Positions 44,332 to 53,582 of a stretch of 64,000 nt of DNA are shown one piece after another (position 1 is the first letter of the stretch; each line of letters starts with the position of its first letter). The notes under the pieces were generated by a model. The model searched no databases. It saw nothing but the letters and a program-made list of their open reading frames with translations, and had not been told where the DNA came from. This DNA is from Barnesiella intestinihominis YIT 11860. Its GTDB lineage: Bacteria; Bacteroidota; Bacteroidia; Bacteroidales; Barnesiellaceae. The DNA is taken from NCBI RefSeq assembly GCF_000296465.1, contig NZ_JH815203.1, forward strand, positions 62,001 through 126,000, written 5' to 3'. Made by a program: the position numbers and the translations under genes.

Positions 44332-44366
44332 AAAAAAACGCAGGCGTTATCGACCTGCGTTTTTTT
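44332..44366. terminator. Terminator after the META lipoprotein gene
   Basis: ACGCAGG (44,338-44,344) and CCTGCGT (44,354-44,360) flanked by A7 and T7, giving an extended 13-bp stem usable in either direction. Confidence 0.85.
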
Positions 44367-44481
44367 ATTTAGAAACCCATTTAAATAGTCTATAAACCAT
44401 TAAAAAATTCGGGTTATAATAGAATAGCCATTTTTTCAAAAAAATGGAATCAAGCACCTCCTTTTATTTAAATCTATTGCT

Positions 44482-44489
44482 TAATTTTG
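44482..44489 (+). promoter_or_regulatory. Putative -7 element of the structured leader
   Basis: TAATTTTG fits TAnnTTTG. Transcription would start near 44,496, at the first arm of the long inverted repeat. There is no clear -33 TTTG. Confidence 0.35.
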
Positions 44490-44493
44490 AGTC

Positions 44494-44641
44494 GTCTTAC
44501 TTGCTTACATTAGGGAAAATATGTGTGTGTTACAAAATAGGAAGAAGGATTTTAAACCTTCCGCCTAATCATGTGTAGCACACACCATTCTGTGAAAGCA
44601 AGTAAGACATCTTTTGAAGAATGTGAATTAGGCGGAGGTTT
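44494..44641 (+). ncRNA. Highly structured leader or small RNA with interlocking repeats
   Basis: Nested stems: GTCTTACTTGCTT (44,494-44,506) with 44,596-44,608 (13 bp, perfect); GTGTGTGTTACA (44,523-44,534) with 44,574-44,585 (12 bp, one G-T); GGAAG (44,540-44,544) with CTTCC (44,558-44,562). Interlocking with these, 44,554-44,569 pairs with 44,627-44,641 (15 bp, one bulged base), which makes a pseudoknot or a competing fold. A further alternative hairpin spans 44,586-44,623. The element lies between a promoter-like box and the HTH gene at 44,673. No known RNA family was recognised. Confidence 0.55.
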
Positions 44642-44672
44642 TAATATATACAACTAAAAAACAAAAAAGTTT

Positions 44673-45014
44673 ATGTTGCCGCCGACAGTCAAGCAATTTT
44701 TCTTCAAATTACTCATCTCCATTTTTGTTCACGATTACAAAAATGTATTAAGGCAATATCGACAAGCCTACACGACTCAACGTCAAATGAAACAATATTT
44801 AAGAGTCATCACACCCGAAGACTTATACGATAAAGAACTCGTACGAATTTCAGAGCGAATGAGCGATCTACAAAAACTTATTTATCAACTGCGAAAAAAG
44901 GGACTAAGCGACGAGGCAATATCTCGCAAACTAAATCTACCGTTACACAAAATACAAAAACATCTCGATCTCGTAGAATTAGATATTCTCCAAATTTCCC
45001 GATATTTCAATTAA
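44673..45014 (+). CDS. Small helical protein with HTH-like C-terminus
   Basis: A 113-residue basic protein that I do not recognise as a named family. Residues about 1-60 are helical and basic (FFKLLISIFVHDYKNVLRQYRQAY is split by one short break). The end (about 68-105) reads LQKLIYQLRKKGLSDEAISR followed by KLNLPLHKIQKHLDLVE, the spacing of a sigma-region-4/LuxR-like helix-turn-helix. DNA or RNA binding is inference. The gene sits behind the long structured leader and before a strong bidirectional terminator. Confidence 0.65.
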   Translation: MLPPTVKQFFFKLLISIFVHDYKNVLRQYRQAYTTQRQMKQYLRVITPEDLYDKELVRISERMSDLQKLIYQLRKKGLSDEAISRKLNLPLHKIQKHLDLVELDILQISRYFN

Positions 45015-45023
45015 GATATAAAC

Positions 45024-45062
45024 AAAAAAGGAGATAATCCCAATGGGATTATCTCCTTTTTT
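45024..45062. terminator. Bidirectional terminator, 18-bp stem
   Basis: 45,024-45,041 pairs perfectly with 45,045-45,062 around a three-base loop, with A and T runs on the outside. It lies between the convergent HTH and M13 peptidase genes. Confidence 0.9.
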
Positions 45063-45077
45063 GTTTGCTACAATCCA

Positions 45078-47108
45078 TTACCAAATAATCACCCGATCTT
45101 CGGGAGCCATGTACATGGCATCTCCTTCTTTAATATCAAAAGCCTTAAAGAAAGTTTCCATATTACGCAACGCAGCATTGACACGCCAACGGCCCAACGA
45201 GTGAGGGTCAATCTTCGTCAACCGGAGAATTTCGGCATCTCTAATATTGCCGGCCCACAATGCAGCATACGCCAGATAGAAACGTTGATCGGCAGTAAAT
45301 CCATCGATCGGAGCCGGCTCCACACCATCGAAAGTATTATGCAATGCAGTATAAGCAATGCGTAAACCTCCATGGTCAGCAATATTCTCACCTAATGTAA
45401 AATGACCATTGGCATGCACTGTATCGAGCACAACAATGTTATCATATTGCGAAGCCAAAATTTCAGCTCGTTTAGTAAATTGCTCAGCATCGGCAGAAGT
45501 CCACCAATCATTAAGATTACCATCTTTATCGAACTGGCGCCCTTGATCGTCGAATCCGTGAGTCATTTCATGTCCTATAACGACACCGATAGCCCCGTAA
45601 TTAACGGCATCATCGGCATCAAAATTAAAGAATGGAGGCTGCAAAATTCCGGCAGGGAAACAAATTTCGTTAGAGCTCGGATTATAATAAGCATTAACGG
45701 TTTGAGGACTCATATACCACTTGGTCTTATCCACAGGTTTCCCCTCATCTTTCAGAGAATATAAAGTTTCAAATTCGGCTGCACGACGAATATTAGCATA
45801 ATAACTATCTTTCGGATTCACCGTCAAACCTGTATAATCGCGCCATTTATCGGGATAACCGATCTTTACATAAAAGTTGTTTAGTTTCTCATGAGCCTTC
45901 GCTTTGGTTTCATCGCTCATCCATTCAAGGCTGTCTATATGTTGTCCCAGTGCGGTCTGCAAATTCGCAACAAGTTGTACCATACGCTCTTTTGCCTCAG
46001 GAGGGAAATATTTGGCAACATACATTTCGCCCACGGCCTCCGACAAGAGACTGTTAGGGACATCGAGAGCACGTTTCCAACGAGGTTCAATTTGTTCTTT
46101 CCCCGATAAAGTCTTCGAATAGAAATCGAAATGAGCATTTACAAAGTCATCGCTCAAATAGGGAGCTGCACCGTCGATACAGTTGAACGCCAGATAATCG
46201 CGAATCTCTTGCTCGTTCAATGTTTTCAGCAAATTATTTACAGCTTTCAATGTACGCGGCTGACCAATGTTTATCTTTTTCAAGCTGTCTAAACCCACCG
46301 TATTAAAATAAATATCCCAATCCAGACCGCCGAATTGCTTTTTCAATTCATCGATTGTCATAACATTATAACCCGCCTGAGGATCACGCAACTCTTCGCG
46401 AGTAAAAGCGGCCTTAGCGATTTCGGTCTCCACCTTCAATACGGTAGCAGCTGCTTGCGCTGCGGACTCGGCACTGTATCCCGACAATGTAAATATTTTC
46501 TGAATATAGTTGCGATAACTATCCCGTATCTTGCTATTGGCTTCATCGTCGGCTATATAGTAATCACGGTCACCCATATTCATACCCGCCTGATACCAAC
46601 CTGCGATATTCATCGTACTGTTCTTAGCATCGGCATCCACATATATGGCAAAAAATGGGGCTGATGTGGTACGATGCATCTCTCCTATCATGGCACTTAT
46701 CGCCTCTTTACCGGAAAGTGATTGTATACGACTCAATTCTTCCGCAATAGGAGAAGCTCCCTCCTCATTCAATCGCACACTATCCAATCCCATATTGTAC
46801 AAATCGCCAATTTTTTGAGCGATACTACCCGGTTCAGCCTTTTGTTTACCTAATTCTTCGAATAACAATCGAATTTGTTCTCGGTTATTTTCACGTAATT
46901 GGTCGAAAGATCCGAAACGAGCATACTCAGGCTTCAACGGATTTTTCTTCATCCAGCCGCCACACGCATAATCATAAAAATCATCACCACAAGCTACCGT
47001 CGTATCGAGATTGGAAAGATCGATACCCGGAGTCTTTACGGTCGATTTGCTTGTACAACCAGTAGCAAGCAAAGCAGCAGCAAACGATAAAATCATTACT
47101 CTTTTCAT
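45078..47108 (-). CDS. M13 family zinc metallopeptidase lipoprotein (PepO-like)
   Basis: A neprilysin-type endopeptidase for peptides in the envelope. From the ATG at 47,108 it has about 676 residues with a lipobox (ALLATGC). The N-terminal peptidase M13 domain begins at DDFYDYACGGWMKKNP. The zinc motif is VVIGHEMTHGFDDQGRQFD (HExxH) with the third ligand Glu in GENIADHGGL. NAYYNPSSNEICFPAGILQ is the conserved substrate segment. The frame is open ten codons further upstream, but the signal peptide supports the shorter start. Monocistronic. Confidence 0.94.
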   Translation of the reverse strand: MKRVMILSFAAALLATGCTSKSTVKTPGIDLSNLDTTVACGDDFYDYACGGWMKKNPLKPEYARFGSFDQLRENNREQIRLLFEELGKQKAEPGSIAQKIGDLYNMGLDSVRLNEEGASPIAEELSRIQSLSGKEAISAMIGEMHRTTSAPFFAIYVDADAKNSTMNIAGWYQAGMNMGDRDYYIADDEANSKIRDSYRNYIQKIFTLSGYSAESAAQAAATVLKVETEIAKAAFTREELRDPQAGYNVMTIDELKKQFGGLDWDIYFNTVGLDSLKKINIGQPRTLKAVNNLLKTLNEQEIRDYLAFNCIDGAAPYLSDDFVNAHFDFYSKTLSGKEQIEPRWKRALDVPNSLLSEAVGEMYVAKYFPPEAKERMVQLVANLQTALGQHIDSLEWMSDETKAKAHEKLNNFYVKIGYPDKWRDYTGLTVNPKDSYYANIRRAAEFETLYSLKDEGKPVDKTKWYMSPQTVNAYYNPSSNEICFPAGILQPPFFNFDADDAVNYGAIGVVIGHEMTHGFDDQGRQFDKDGNLNDWWTSADAEQFTKRAEILASQYDNIVVLDTVHANGHFTLGENIADHGGLRIAYTALHNTFDGVEPAPIDGFTADQRFYLAYAALWAGNIRDAEILRLTKIDPHSLGRWRVNAALRNMETFFKAFDIKEGDAMYMAPEDRVIIW

Positions 47109-47212
47109 TTTACTTTCATTTTTATATGTTTCATTCACTTTGTAGAATATAGAATGCGTTTCCTCAAAGATTCTAATCGAACTTAGCTTTTTGCATTCGA
47201 CTTTTGCTAGAT

Positions 47213-49171
47213 TTATTTCTGTAATTTATCCAATACTTCGGAAGCCTCGGACCATTTCCACATCACATCATCGAGTTGCTTCTTCAACTGCCCATGTAGT
47301 TCGTATAACGAAGTATCTGCCGCGCCATCGGGTGTTGCCAACTTTTCCTCCACCTCGGCTATTCGTTTCTCCAAACCAGCAATCTCCGATTCAATATCCG
47401 CAACCACCTTTTCGGCCTTTCTCAAACGACGGGCAAACTCTTTTTGCTCTCCATACGACAACTTAGAATCCTCCGATTGGGCCGGAGAAGCAGAATCTTT
47501 CGAAATATTTCCGTCCTTCTCTGTTTTCGAAACTGTGGCTCGTTGTTCAAGCTCTCGCAAAGAATCCAGCTTACGGCTTTCCAGGAAATCATAAATTCCG
47601 CCCAAATGCTCTCGCACCTGTCCTCCACCGAACTCATATACTTTCGAAACCAAACCATCGAGAAATTCCCGGTCGTGGGAAACAAGAATTACCGTCCCGT
47701 TAAAATCACGAATCGCTTGTTTCAACACATCTTTGGTACGCATATCCAGATGGTTAGTCGGCTCATCGAGAATAAGCAAATTAACAGGTTCGAGCAATAG
47801 ACGTATCATTGCCAATCGGGTCTTCTCCCCTCCCGACAAAACTTTTACTTTCTTGTCCGAAGCCTCTCCCCCAAACATGAAAGCACCGAGTATATCTCGT
47901 ATTTTTGTACGAATATCCCCTACCGCAACCCGATCGATCGTATCGAAAACCGTAATAGATTCGTCGAGCAAGCTCGCTTGATTTTGAGCAAAATACCCGA
48001 TCTTTACATTATGCCCTATCTTCAAAGTTCCTGTATAGGGAATTTCGCCCATGATACATTTTACCAAAGTCGATTTTCCTTCACCGTTTTTCCCGACAAA
48101 AGCGACTTTTTCGCCTCGTTTAATCGTAAACGTGGCATTCGAAAAAACCACATGACTGCCATAATTCTTTCCTACTCCTTCGGCGATAATGGGATAATCG
48201 CCCGAACGAGGCGCCGGTGGGAATTTTAGATTCAACCGGGAGGTATCTACTTCGTCCACTTCTACACGTTCGAGTTTGGCAAGTTGCTTGATACGCGACT
48301 GTACCTGCACCGACTTCGTTGCCTTATAACGAAAACGCTCGATGAAAGCCTCGGTATCCTGTATCTGTTTCTGCTGGTTCTCATAAGCTCTCATCTGCTG
48401 TTCGAGACGCTCTTGCCGGAGAACAACATAACGGGAATAATTGACTTGATAGTCATAAATGCGCCCCAAAGAGATTTCAATCGTCCGTGTTGTCACATTA
48501 TCGATAAACGCCCGGTCGTGAGAAACCAATACGACTGCATTGGCGCGAGTCGATAAAAAACTTTCGAGCCATTGTATAGACTCTATATCCAAATGGTTGG
48601 TGGGCTCATCGAGCAAAAGCACATCGGGACGCTGTAACAACAACTTCGCCAATTCGATACGCATACGCCACCCTCCGCTGAACTCCGACGTATCCCGTCC
48701 GAAGTCCTCTCGTGTAAATCCCAGCCCTATTAAAGTTTTCTCTATCTCTGCCTGATAATTGGATGCCCCGATAAGAGCCAATTGCTCATTAGCATTGGAA
48801 ACCCGCTCTATCAACTCCTGATAATATTCCGACTCATAATCGGTACGCTCGGACAATTCGGTATTCATGCGCTCTATACGCGACTGTAATTCGAATATAT
48901 GAGAAAAAGCCTGTTCCGCCTCTTCCATTACCGTACGAGTGTCGGATAGATTCATCTGCTGGGGAAGATACCCCACCGTAAGGTCTTTCGGCATATTCAC
49001 ATTACCCGATGTCGGAGCCTGCAACCCGGCTATGATTTTCAACATAGTCGATTTCCCCGCACCATTTTTCCCCACCAATGCAATGCGATCCTTTTTATTA
49101 ATTACATAAGTAATATTGTCAAATAGTGTATTTCCTCCAAAAGCGACCGAAAGTCCTTCTATCGATATCAT
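47213..49171 (-). CDS. ABC-F family ATPase (Uup/YheS-like)
   Basis: A soluble protein with two ABC domains and no membrane segments, 652 residues. Walker A sites GKNGAGKSTML and GKNGEGKSTLV, signatures SGGWRMRIELA and SGGEKTRLAMI, and Walker B LLLDEPTNHLD and LILDEPTNHLD are intact. The linker between the domains (about 235-310) has the basic P-site tRNA-interaction motif region, and a C-terminal coiled coil (about 570-650) resembles Uup. ABC-F proteins act on ribosomes, either as translation factors or in antibiotic protection; which applies here is not determinable. Confidence 0.93.
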   Translation of the reverse strand: MISIEGLSVAFGGNTLFDNITYVINKKDRIALVGKNGAGKSTMLKIIAGLQAPTSGNVNMPKDLTVGYLPQQMNLSDTRTVMEEAEQAFSHIFELQSRIERMNTELSERTDYESEYYQELIERVSNANEQLALIGASNYQAEIEKTLIGLGFTREDFGRDTSEFSGGWRMRIELAKLLLQRPDVLLLDEPTNHLDIESIQWLESFLSTRANAVVLVSHDRAFIDNVTTRTIEISLGRIYDYQVNYSRYVVLRQERLEQQMRAYENQQKQIQDTEAFIERFRYKATKSVQVQSRIKQLAKLERVEVDEVDTSRLNLKFPPAPRSGDYPIIAEGVGKNYGSHVVFSNATFTIKRGEKVAFVGKNGEGKSTLVKCIMGEIPYTGTLKIGHNVKIGYFAQNQASLLDESITVFDTIDRVAVGDIRTKIRDILGAFMFGGEASDKKVKVLSGGEKTRLAMIRLLLEPVNLLILDEPTNHLDMRTKDVLKQAIRDFNGTVILVSHDREFLDGLVSKVYEFGGGQVREHLGGIYDFLESRKLDSLRELEQRATVSKTEKDGNISKDSASPAQSEDSKLSYGEQKEFARRLRKAEKVVADIESEIAGLEKRIAEVEEKLATPDGAADTSLYELHGQLKKQLDDVMWKWSEASEVLDKLQK

Positions 49172-49193
49172 ATATCTTTACCTTATCGAAATG

Positions 49194-49201
49194 CAAAGAT
49201 A
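49194..49201 (-). promoter_or_regulatory. Putative -7 element for the ABC-F gene
   Basis: TATCTTTG on the minus strand, 23 bases before the start codon. Confidence 0.4.
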
Positions 49202-49335
49202 GGTAATAAAATGAAAAGATAATACAGAATAAGCTACAACAAACACTTAATTATAGTTATTGGGAAAAATTGTTTTACCCCAATCATAAATTTCTAATTT
49301 TTAAAAGTGTCTTTTCATACTCACAACAAAATTAT

Positions 49336-49343
49336 TAAATTTG
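49336..49343 (+). promoter_or_regulatory. -7 element for the two-gene nuclease operon
   Basis: TAAATTTG; a transcript would start near 49,350, which excludes the upstream in-frame start at 49,341 and supports the ATG at 49,401. A near-match TTTC lies 19 bases upstream. Confidence 0.45.
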
Positions 49344-49400
49344 CCATTAAACTTAAAAAACAAATATATCACAAGATACAAAACGCCCTATATTCCAATC

Positions 49401-50582
49401 ATGAACACGATAGCCACCCTTTACAACGAAACACCAGACATATTCAAAGACAAGTCTTTACCTCAAATTTTATCTTTTGCAGGAGACAGAAAGCTAAAAG
49501 ACGGTAATACAACTTCTTCCGAATTTAGGAATCTACTGGATATAGTACAACCGAATATTTTATTCGAATTCGCAAACTATTGTCTTTCAAACCCTTTTGA
49601 AAATAGTGGTCTTGCCTTACAAGACATTGTCAATCAAATAGGTAAAAGGCTTAATTTCGATGTCGAATACGGATTATACAAAGGGAAAAAGAACAGTATT
49701 GGTTTTGATGGAATATGGACTACAAAAGACGGATATAATATCATTATCGAAGTTAAAACGACCGATTATATCAGAATCAATTTAAGCGAATCGGTTGCAA
49801 AATATAGAAGTGCACTTATCGACGCGGGGAAAATAGATAAAGAAAATTCTTCTATTTTAATCGTCGTAGGACGCGAAGATACCGGAGATTTAGAATCTCA
49901 GGTACGAGGTTCCCGCTATGCTTGGAATATAAGGATTATCAGTACCGATGCCTTGATACAGCTACTAAAATTGAAGGAAACATTTAATGATGCCAAAACT
50001 ATTCTCCAAATCACAGAACTACTAAAACCAAGAGAATATACACGAGTAGATAAACTCATCGATTTGATATTTGAGACGTCAAAAGACTTACAATTAGACG
50101 ATATCGATACAGTAGAAACACCATCGCTATCACCTACTAAAAAAGAAAAAGCTATTCCGGTCAACTTTTATTTAGATTGTATTCATAAAATACAGAACCA
50201 CCTTAAACAACAGCTTATAAAACAAACAAAAATAACATATACGACCAAAGACAATAGTCTCTGCGTGATGTGCACCATATCCCGAAATCATAATACAACC
50301 GATAAACAAGGCCGATTTTGGTTTGCATTTCACCCTCATCAACAAAAAATGTTGGAAGAATATCCTACGGCTTACGTCGCATTTGGATGCGGAGATTCTC
50401 AAAAGACACTCCTCATACCCTATGCCCTATTTGGTCCTTTGGTCAAAAATATGTGGACGACTGAAAAGGAGAATAGAATGTATTGGCACGTTATTATTAA
50501 TTACAAAAACGATAAATTCCTTTTATCGCAGCCCAAAACTACCGATCATAATCCTGTCGATATAACTGAATATTTAATATAA
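49401..50582 (+). CDS. Orphan PD-(D/E)XK nuclease-like protein
   Basis: A 393-residue protein without a family name that I can give. The middle has a restriction-endonuclease fold signature: D103 in SIGFDGIW, a hairpin, then E117-V-K119 in YNIIIEVKTTDYI, followed by a helix (SESVAKYRSALIDAG) and a strand (SSILIVVGRED). This is the D-X13-ExK pattern of Mrr/Holliday-resolvase-type nucleases. Residues about 1-80 are helical. The C-terminal part (about 250-393: CVMCTISRNH, RFWFAFHPHQQKML, YVAFGCGDSQKTLLIPYALFG) looks like a separate mixed-strand domain that might read modified or damaged DNA; that is inference. The AddB-like gene follows 43 bases later, so the two are probably one operon. No methyltransferase is nearby. 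Confidence 0.7.
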   Translation: MNTIATLYNETPDIFKDKSLPQILSFAGDRKLKDGNTTSSEFRNLLDIVQPNILFEFANYCLSNPFENSGLALQDIVNQIGKRLNFDVEYGLYKGKKNSIGFDGIWTTKDGYNIIIEVKTTDYIRINLSESVAKYRSALIDAGKIDKENSSILIVVGREDTGDLESQVRGSRYAWNIRIISTDALIQLLKLKETFNDAKTILQITELLKPREYTRVDKLIDLIFETSKDLQLDDIDTVETPSLSPTKKEKAIPVNFYLDCIHKIQNHLKQQLIKQTKITYTTKDNSLCVMCTISRNHNTTDKQGRFWFAFHPHQQKMLEEYPTAYVAFGCGDSQKTLLIPYALFGPLVKNMWTTEKENRMYWHVIINYKNDKFLLSQPKTTDHNPVDITEYLI

Positions 50583-50625
50583 TAAAAATTCCTCAAACCG
50601 ATCATGTAGAAAAACCGGGAAAATC

Positions 50626-53505
50626 ATGACACCCTTTCTATATCGCATAGCCCAAGCCTTTTACAAAAAATACGGTAACGAAATCTCTCGACTTGCATTT
50701 GTTTTTCCCAACCGGCGAAGCGGCATTTTTTTTCAAAAATATTTGGCCGAAGTTTCCGGGAAACCGATCTTCTCGCCCAAAGTAACCACGATAAACGACC
50801 TAATGGCCGAGCTATCGCCCTATACCTTAATAGACCGAATCAGCCTACTTGTAACGTTGTATAAAAAATACATCGAACTGAGAAAGAGCGATGAGACATT
50901 CGACAATTTCGTCTTTTGGGGAGACATGCTGTTAGGTGATTTCGACGATGTGGATAAATACATGGTCGATGCTCGGCAATTATTTACCAATATACACGAT
51001 CTGAAAGAGATAGACGAATTTTATCTGACCGAAGAGCAAATAGAAATCGTCAAACGTTTCTGGGGGCATCTGTTTTTTCCTTCCACCGAAAGCGATAATA
51101 AACAGCAATTCATTCAACTGTGGCAAATCCTTTTCGATCTTTATACCGGATTACGAGATGAACTATCCTCCCGAAACAAAGCCTATGAAGGCATGATATT
51201 CCGAGACGTCGCCGAACAAAGTAAACGGAAAGAAGCTCTCGACTTACCTTATACACAAGTGGTATTTATCGGATTCAATGCTATCACCGAAGCCGAAAAA
51301 ATATTCATGGAATATTTACGTGACATCGGCATAGGAGATTTCTATTGGGATTATTACGCTCCCACCTTGCAAGATTCATATAACAAAGCGGCGTTCTTTC
51401 TCAACGATAATAAACGAAGATTCCCATCAAAAATCGAGATCGACGAGCATATCGAACAAACGCCTCAGATCGAATTAATATCGATACCGTCGGCTGTCGG
51501 GCAGGCAAAACAAGCGACAGATATACTTCAAAGCCTTATCGACAATAATCATTTATCTCCCGAAAAGGCCATCAATACAGCCATCGTTCTCCCCGACGAA
51601 GAATTGTTGCTTCCTATGCTATACTCCATTCCACCGGAAATCTCTACGGTAAACATCACTATGGGATATACGTTGCAACACACCACTGTCGCAGCACTCA
51701 TGGAATTGATATACCAAATGCAGCGCCACGTCCGGTTCTCAAAAGGAGAGCCGAGATTCTATCATCTCGATGTAAAACAATTATTGGGACATCGGTTCAT
51801 AGCGTCCCGAATAGGCGAAAAAGCCTATCAAATAACGAATTTCATCAACGAAAACAATCGCACATTCGTTTCTCCAAAAGAATTAGGGAATCATCGACTG
51901 ATAAAACTTCTGTTTCTTATCCCCCGTACGACAGATGAAGCGGCAGCCTATCTGATAGAATTGCTCGAATATTTGCAACAAGGTGGAAATAGGAGCGATT
52001 CATCAGAAGACGGCGACGAAGAAACTCCTGTGGGATTCTCGGCGATAGAACTGGAATTTATGTATCACTACTACATTACCGTCAAACGGTTACGTGATGT
52101 CATCGCCGAGCAAGATATAAAGATGACCGTAGAAACATTCTTTCGGCTATTGGGGAAAATGGCCGCTTCGATTTCCATACCGTTTCAAGGAGAGCCTTTA
52201 TCGGGATTACAAATCATGGGCGTACTCGAAACTCGTGCGCTCGATTTCGATAATCTTATTATCCTTTCCATGAACGAAGGGGTGTTCCCCGTTAAGAAAG
52301 TAGCTGCCACATTCATTCCCTACAATTTAAGAAAAGGATTTGGCATGGCTACGACAGAGCATCAAGATAGTATTTATGCCTACTACTTTTACCGCATGAT
52401 AAGCCGGGCTAAACGGGTATTCTTATTATACGACAGTCGCACCGACGGACTCAAAAGCGGAGAAGTGAGCCGATATATATACCAACTGAAATACCATTAC
52501 CGCATACCCATACAAGAAATACAGATCAATTGCGACATAGCGACCTTCTCTCCGATAACAATCTCCATCGATAAACGGAAATATGGCATAGAAAAAAAAT
52601 TAGCCGATTTCATGCAAGAAGGAAATAGCGCATTATCGGCCAGTGCAATAAATCGTTATTTGAACTGTCCTTTACAATTTTATCTGCAATACATCGAAAA
52701 GATAGAACAAACCGACGAAGTCGCAGAAAGCGTCGATAGCAGTACTTTCGGTAGCATTTATCACGGTATGATGCAAAAAATCTACAACCGTATCAAAGGC
52801 GAAAAAGAAAAAATAACTGTCACCGCCGACCACATCGACACCATACGCAAAGACAAAGGCTTGCTCACCCGGTATCTCGAAGAATGTTTTGCCAAAGAGT
52901 ATTACAAAACTCCACATAGCCCCGAACCGCTAACCGGGTATGATTACCTGACTGGGGAAATCATTCTTAAACTGATTGACAAAACTCTGGAAAAAGACCG
53001 TGCCCTTACGCCTTTTTCCTATGTAGCCTCTGAACTTCCCATACATAAAAACATATCTATCGAAAACAACCGATCCATACAGTTGAAAGGCTTTATCGAC
53101 CGGGTAGACGAACGTAACGGACTTATTCGTATCGTCGATTATAAAACCGGACGAGAAAGACTCGATTTCAAATCGGTAACAGAACTTTTCGACCCTTCTG
53201 AAAAAGATCGTAAAAAAGCAATCATGCAGGTGTTATTTTACTGCAAATTGTATAAACTAGACAAAGCACCTATGCAACCTTTACAGCCGTCTATTTATAT
53301 TGTCCGTAACTTATTCGATAAATTCGAATCCTTCTTGAAATACGACAAAGAGCCTCTCACAGACTTTAACCTTGTAGAAAAAGAATTCGACCTATACCTT
53401 ACTCGTTGTTTAGAAGATATATTCGACCTCGACAAACCATTTTCACAAACCACTGTTGAATCGCATTGTAAATATTGCGATTTCAAACAGTTGTGCAAAC
53501 GATAA
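50626..53505 (+). CDS. AddB-like PD-(D/E)XK nuclease with Fe-S cluster motif
   Basis: 959 residues, related to the AddB/RecB-nuclease group that resects DNA ends. The N-terminal two thirds follow a UvrD-like helicase layout (FVFPNRRSGIFFQKYLAE, later NLIILSMNEGVFPVKK) but lack a Walker A lysine, so helicase activity is unlikely. The C-terminal nuclease has GFIDRVDE and IRIVDYKTGR (Asp and Lys of the active site). Four cysteines (NCPLQFY at about 683; CKYCDFKQLC at the end) match the iron-sulfur staple of AddB nucleases. The usual partner, an AddA-type helicase, is not adjacent; the upstream co-directional gene is the other nuclease-like protein. Confidence 0.88.
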   Translation: MTPFLYRIAQAFYKKYGNEISRLAFVFPNRRSGIFFQKYLAEVSGKPIFSPKVTTINDLMAELSPYTLIDRISLLVTLYKKYIELRKSDETFDNFVFWGDMLLGDFDDVDKYMVDARQLFTNIHDLKEIDEFYLTEEQIEIVKRFWGHLFFPSTESDNKQQFIQLWQILFDLYTGLRDELSSRNKAYEGMIFRDVAEQSKRKEALDLPYTQVVFIGFNAITEAEKIFMEYLRDIGIGDFYWDYYAPTLQDSYNKAAFFLNDNKRRFPSKIEIDEHIEQTPQIELISIPSAVGQAKQATDILQSLIDNNHLSPEKAINTAIVLPDEELLLPMLYSIPPEISTVNITMGYTLQHTTVAALMELIYQMQRHVRFSKGEPRFYHLDVKQLLGHRFIASRIGEKAYQITNFINENNRTFVSPKELGNHRLIKLLFLIPRTTDEAAAYLIELLEYLQQGGNRSDSSEDGDEETPVGFSAIELEFMYHYYITVKRLRDVIAEQDIKMTVETFFRLLGKMAASISIPFQGEPLSGLQIMGVLETRALDFDNLIILSMNEGVFPVKKVAATFIPYNLRKGFGMATTEHQDSIYAYYFYRMISRAKRVFLLYDSRTDGLKSGEVSRYIYQLKYHYRIPIQEIQINCDIATFSPITISIDKRKYGIEKKLADFMQEGNSALSASAINRYLNCPLQFYLQYIEKIEQTDEVAESVDSSTFGSIYHGMMQKIYNRIKGEKEKITVTADHIDTIRKDKGLLTRYLEECFAKEYYKTPHSPEPLTGYDYLTGEIILKLIDKTLEKDRALTPFSYVASELPIHKNISIENNRSIQLKGFIDRVDERNGLIRIVDYKTGRERLDFKSVTELFDPSEKDRKKAIMQVLFYCKLYKLDKAPMQPLQPSIYIVRNLFDKFESFLKYDKEPLTDFNLVEKEFDLYLTRCLEDIFDLDKPFSQTTVESHCKYCDFKQLCKR

Positions 53506-53582
53506 CTCGAACAAATGAAAAGCGAATAAATTTTTCTACATAAGCTAATGTTCTTTCTCCAAGAAACATGGTATCGCCCAAT

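Noticed and set aside
44482-45014. Retron or group II intron as an explanation for the structured leader
   Set aside because: The downstream protein has no reverse-transcriptase motifs and is only 113 residues long.
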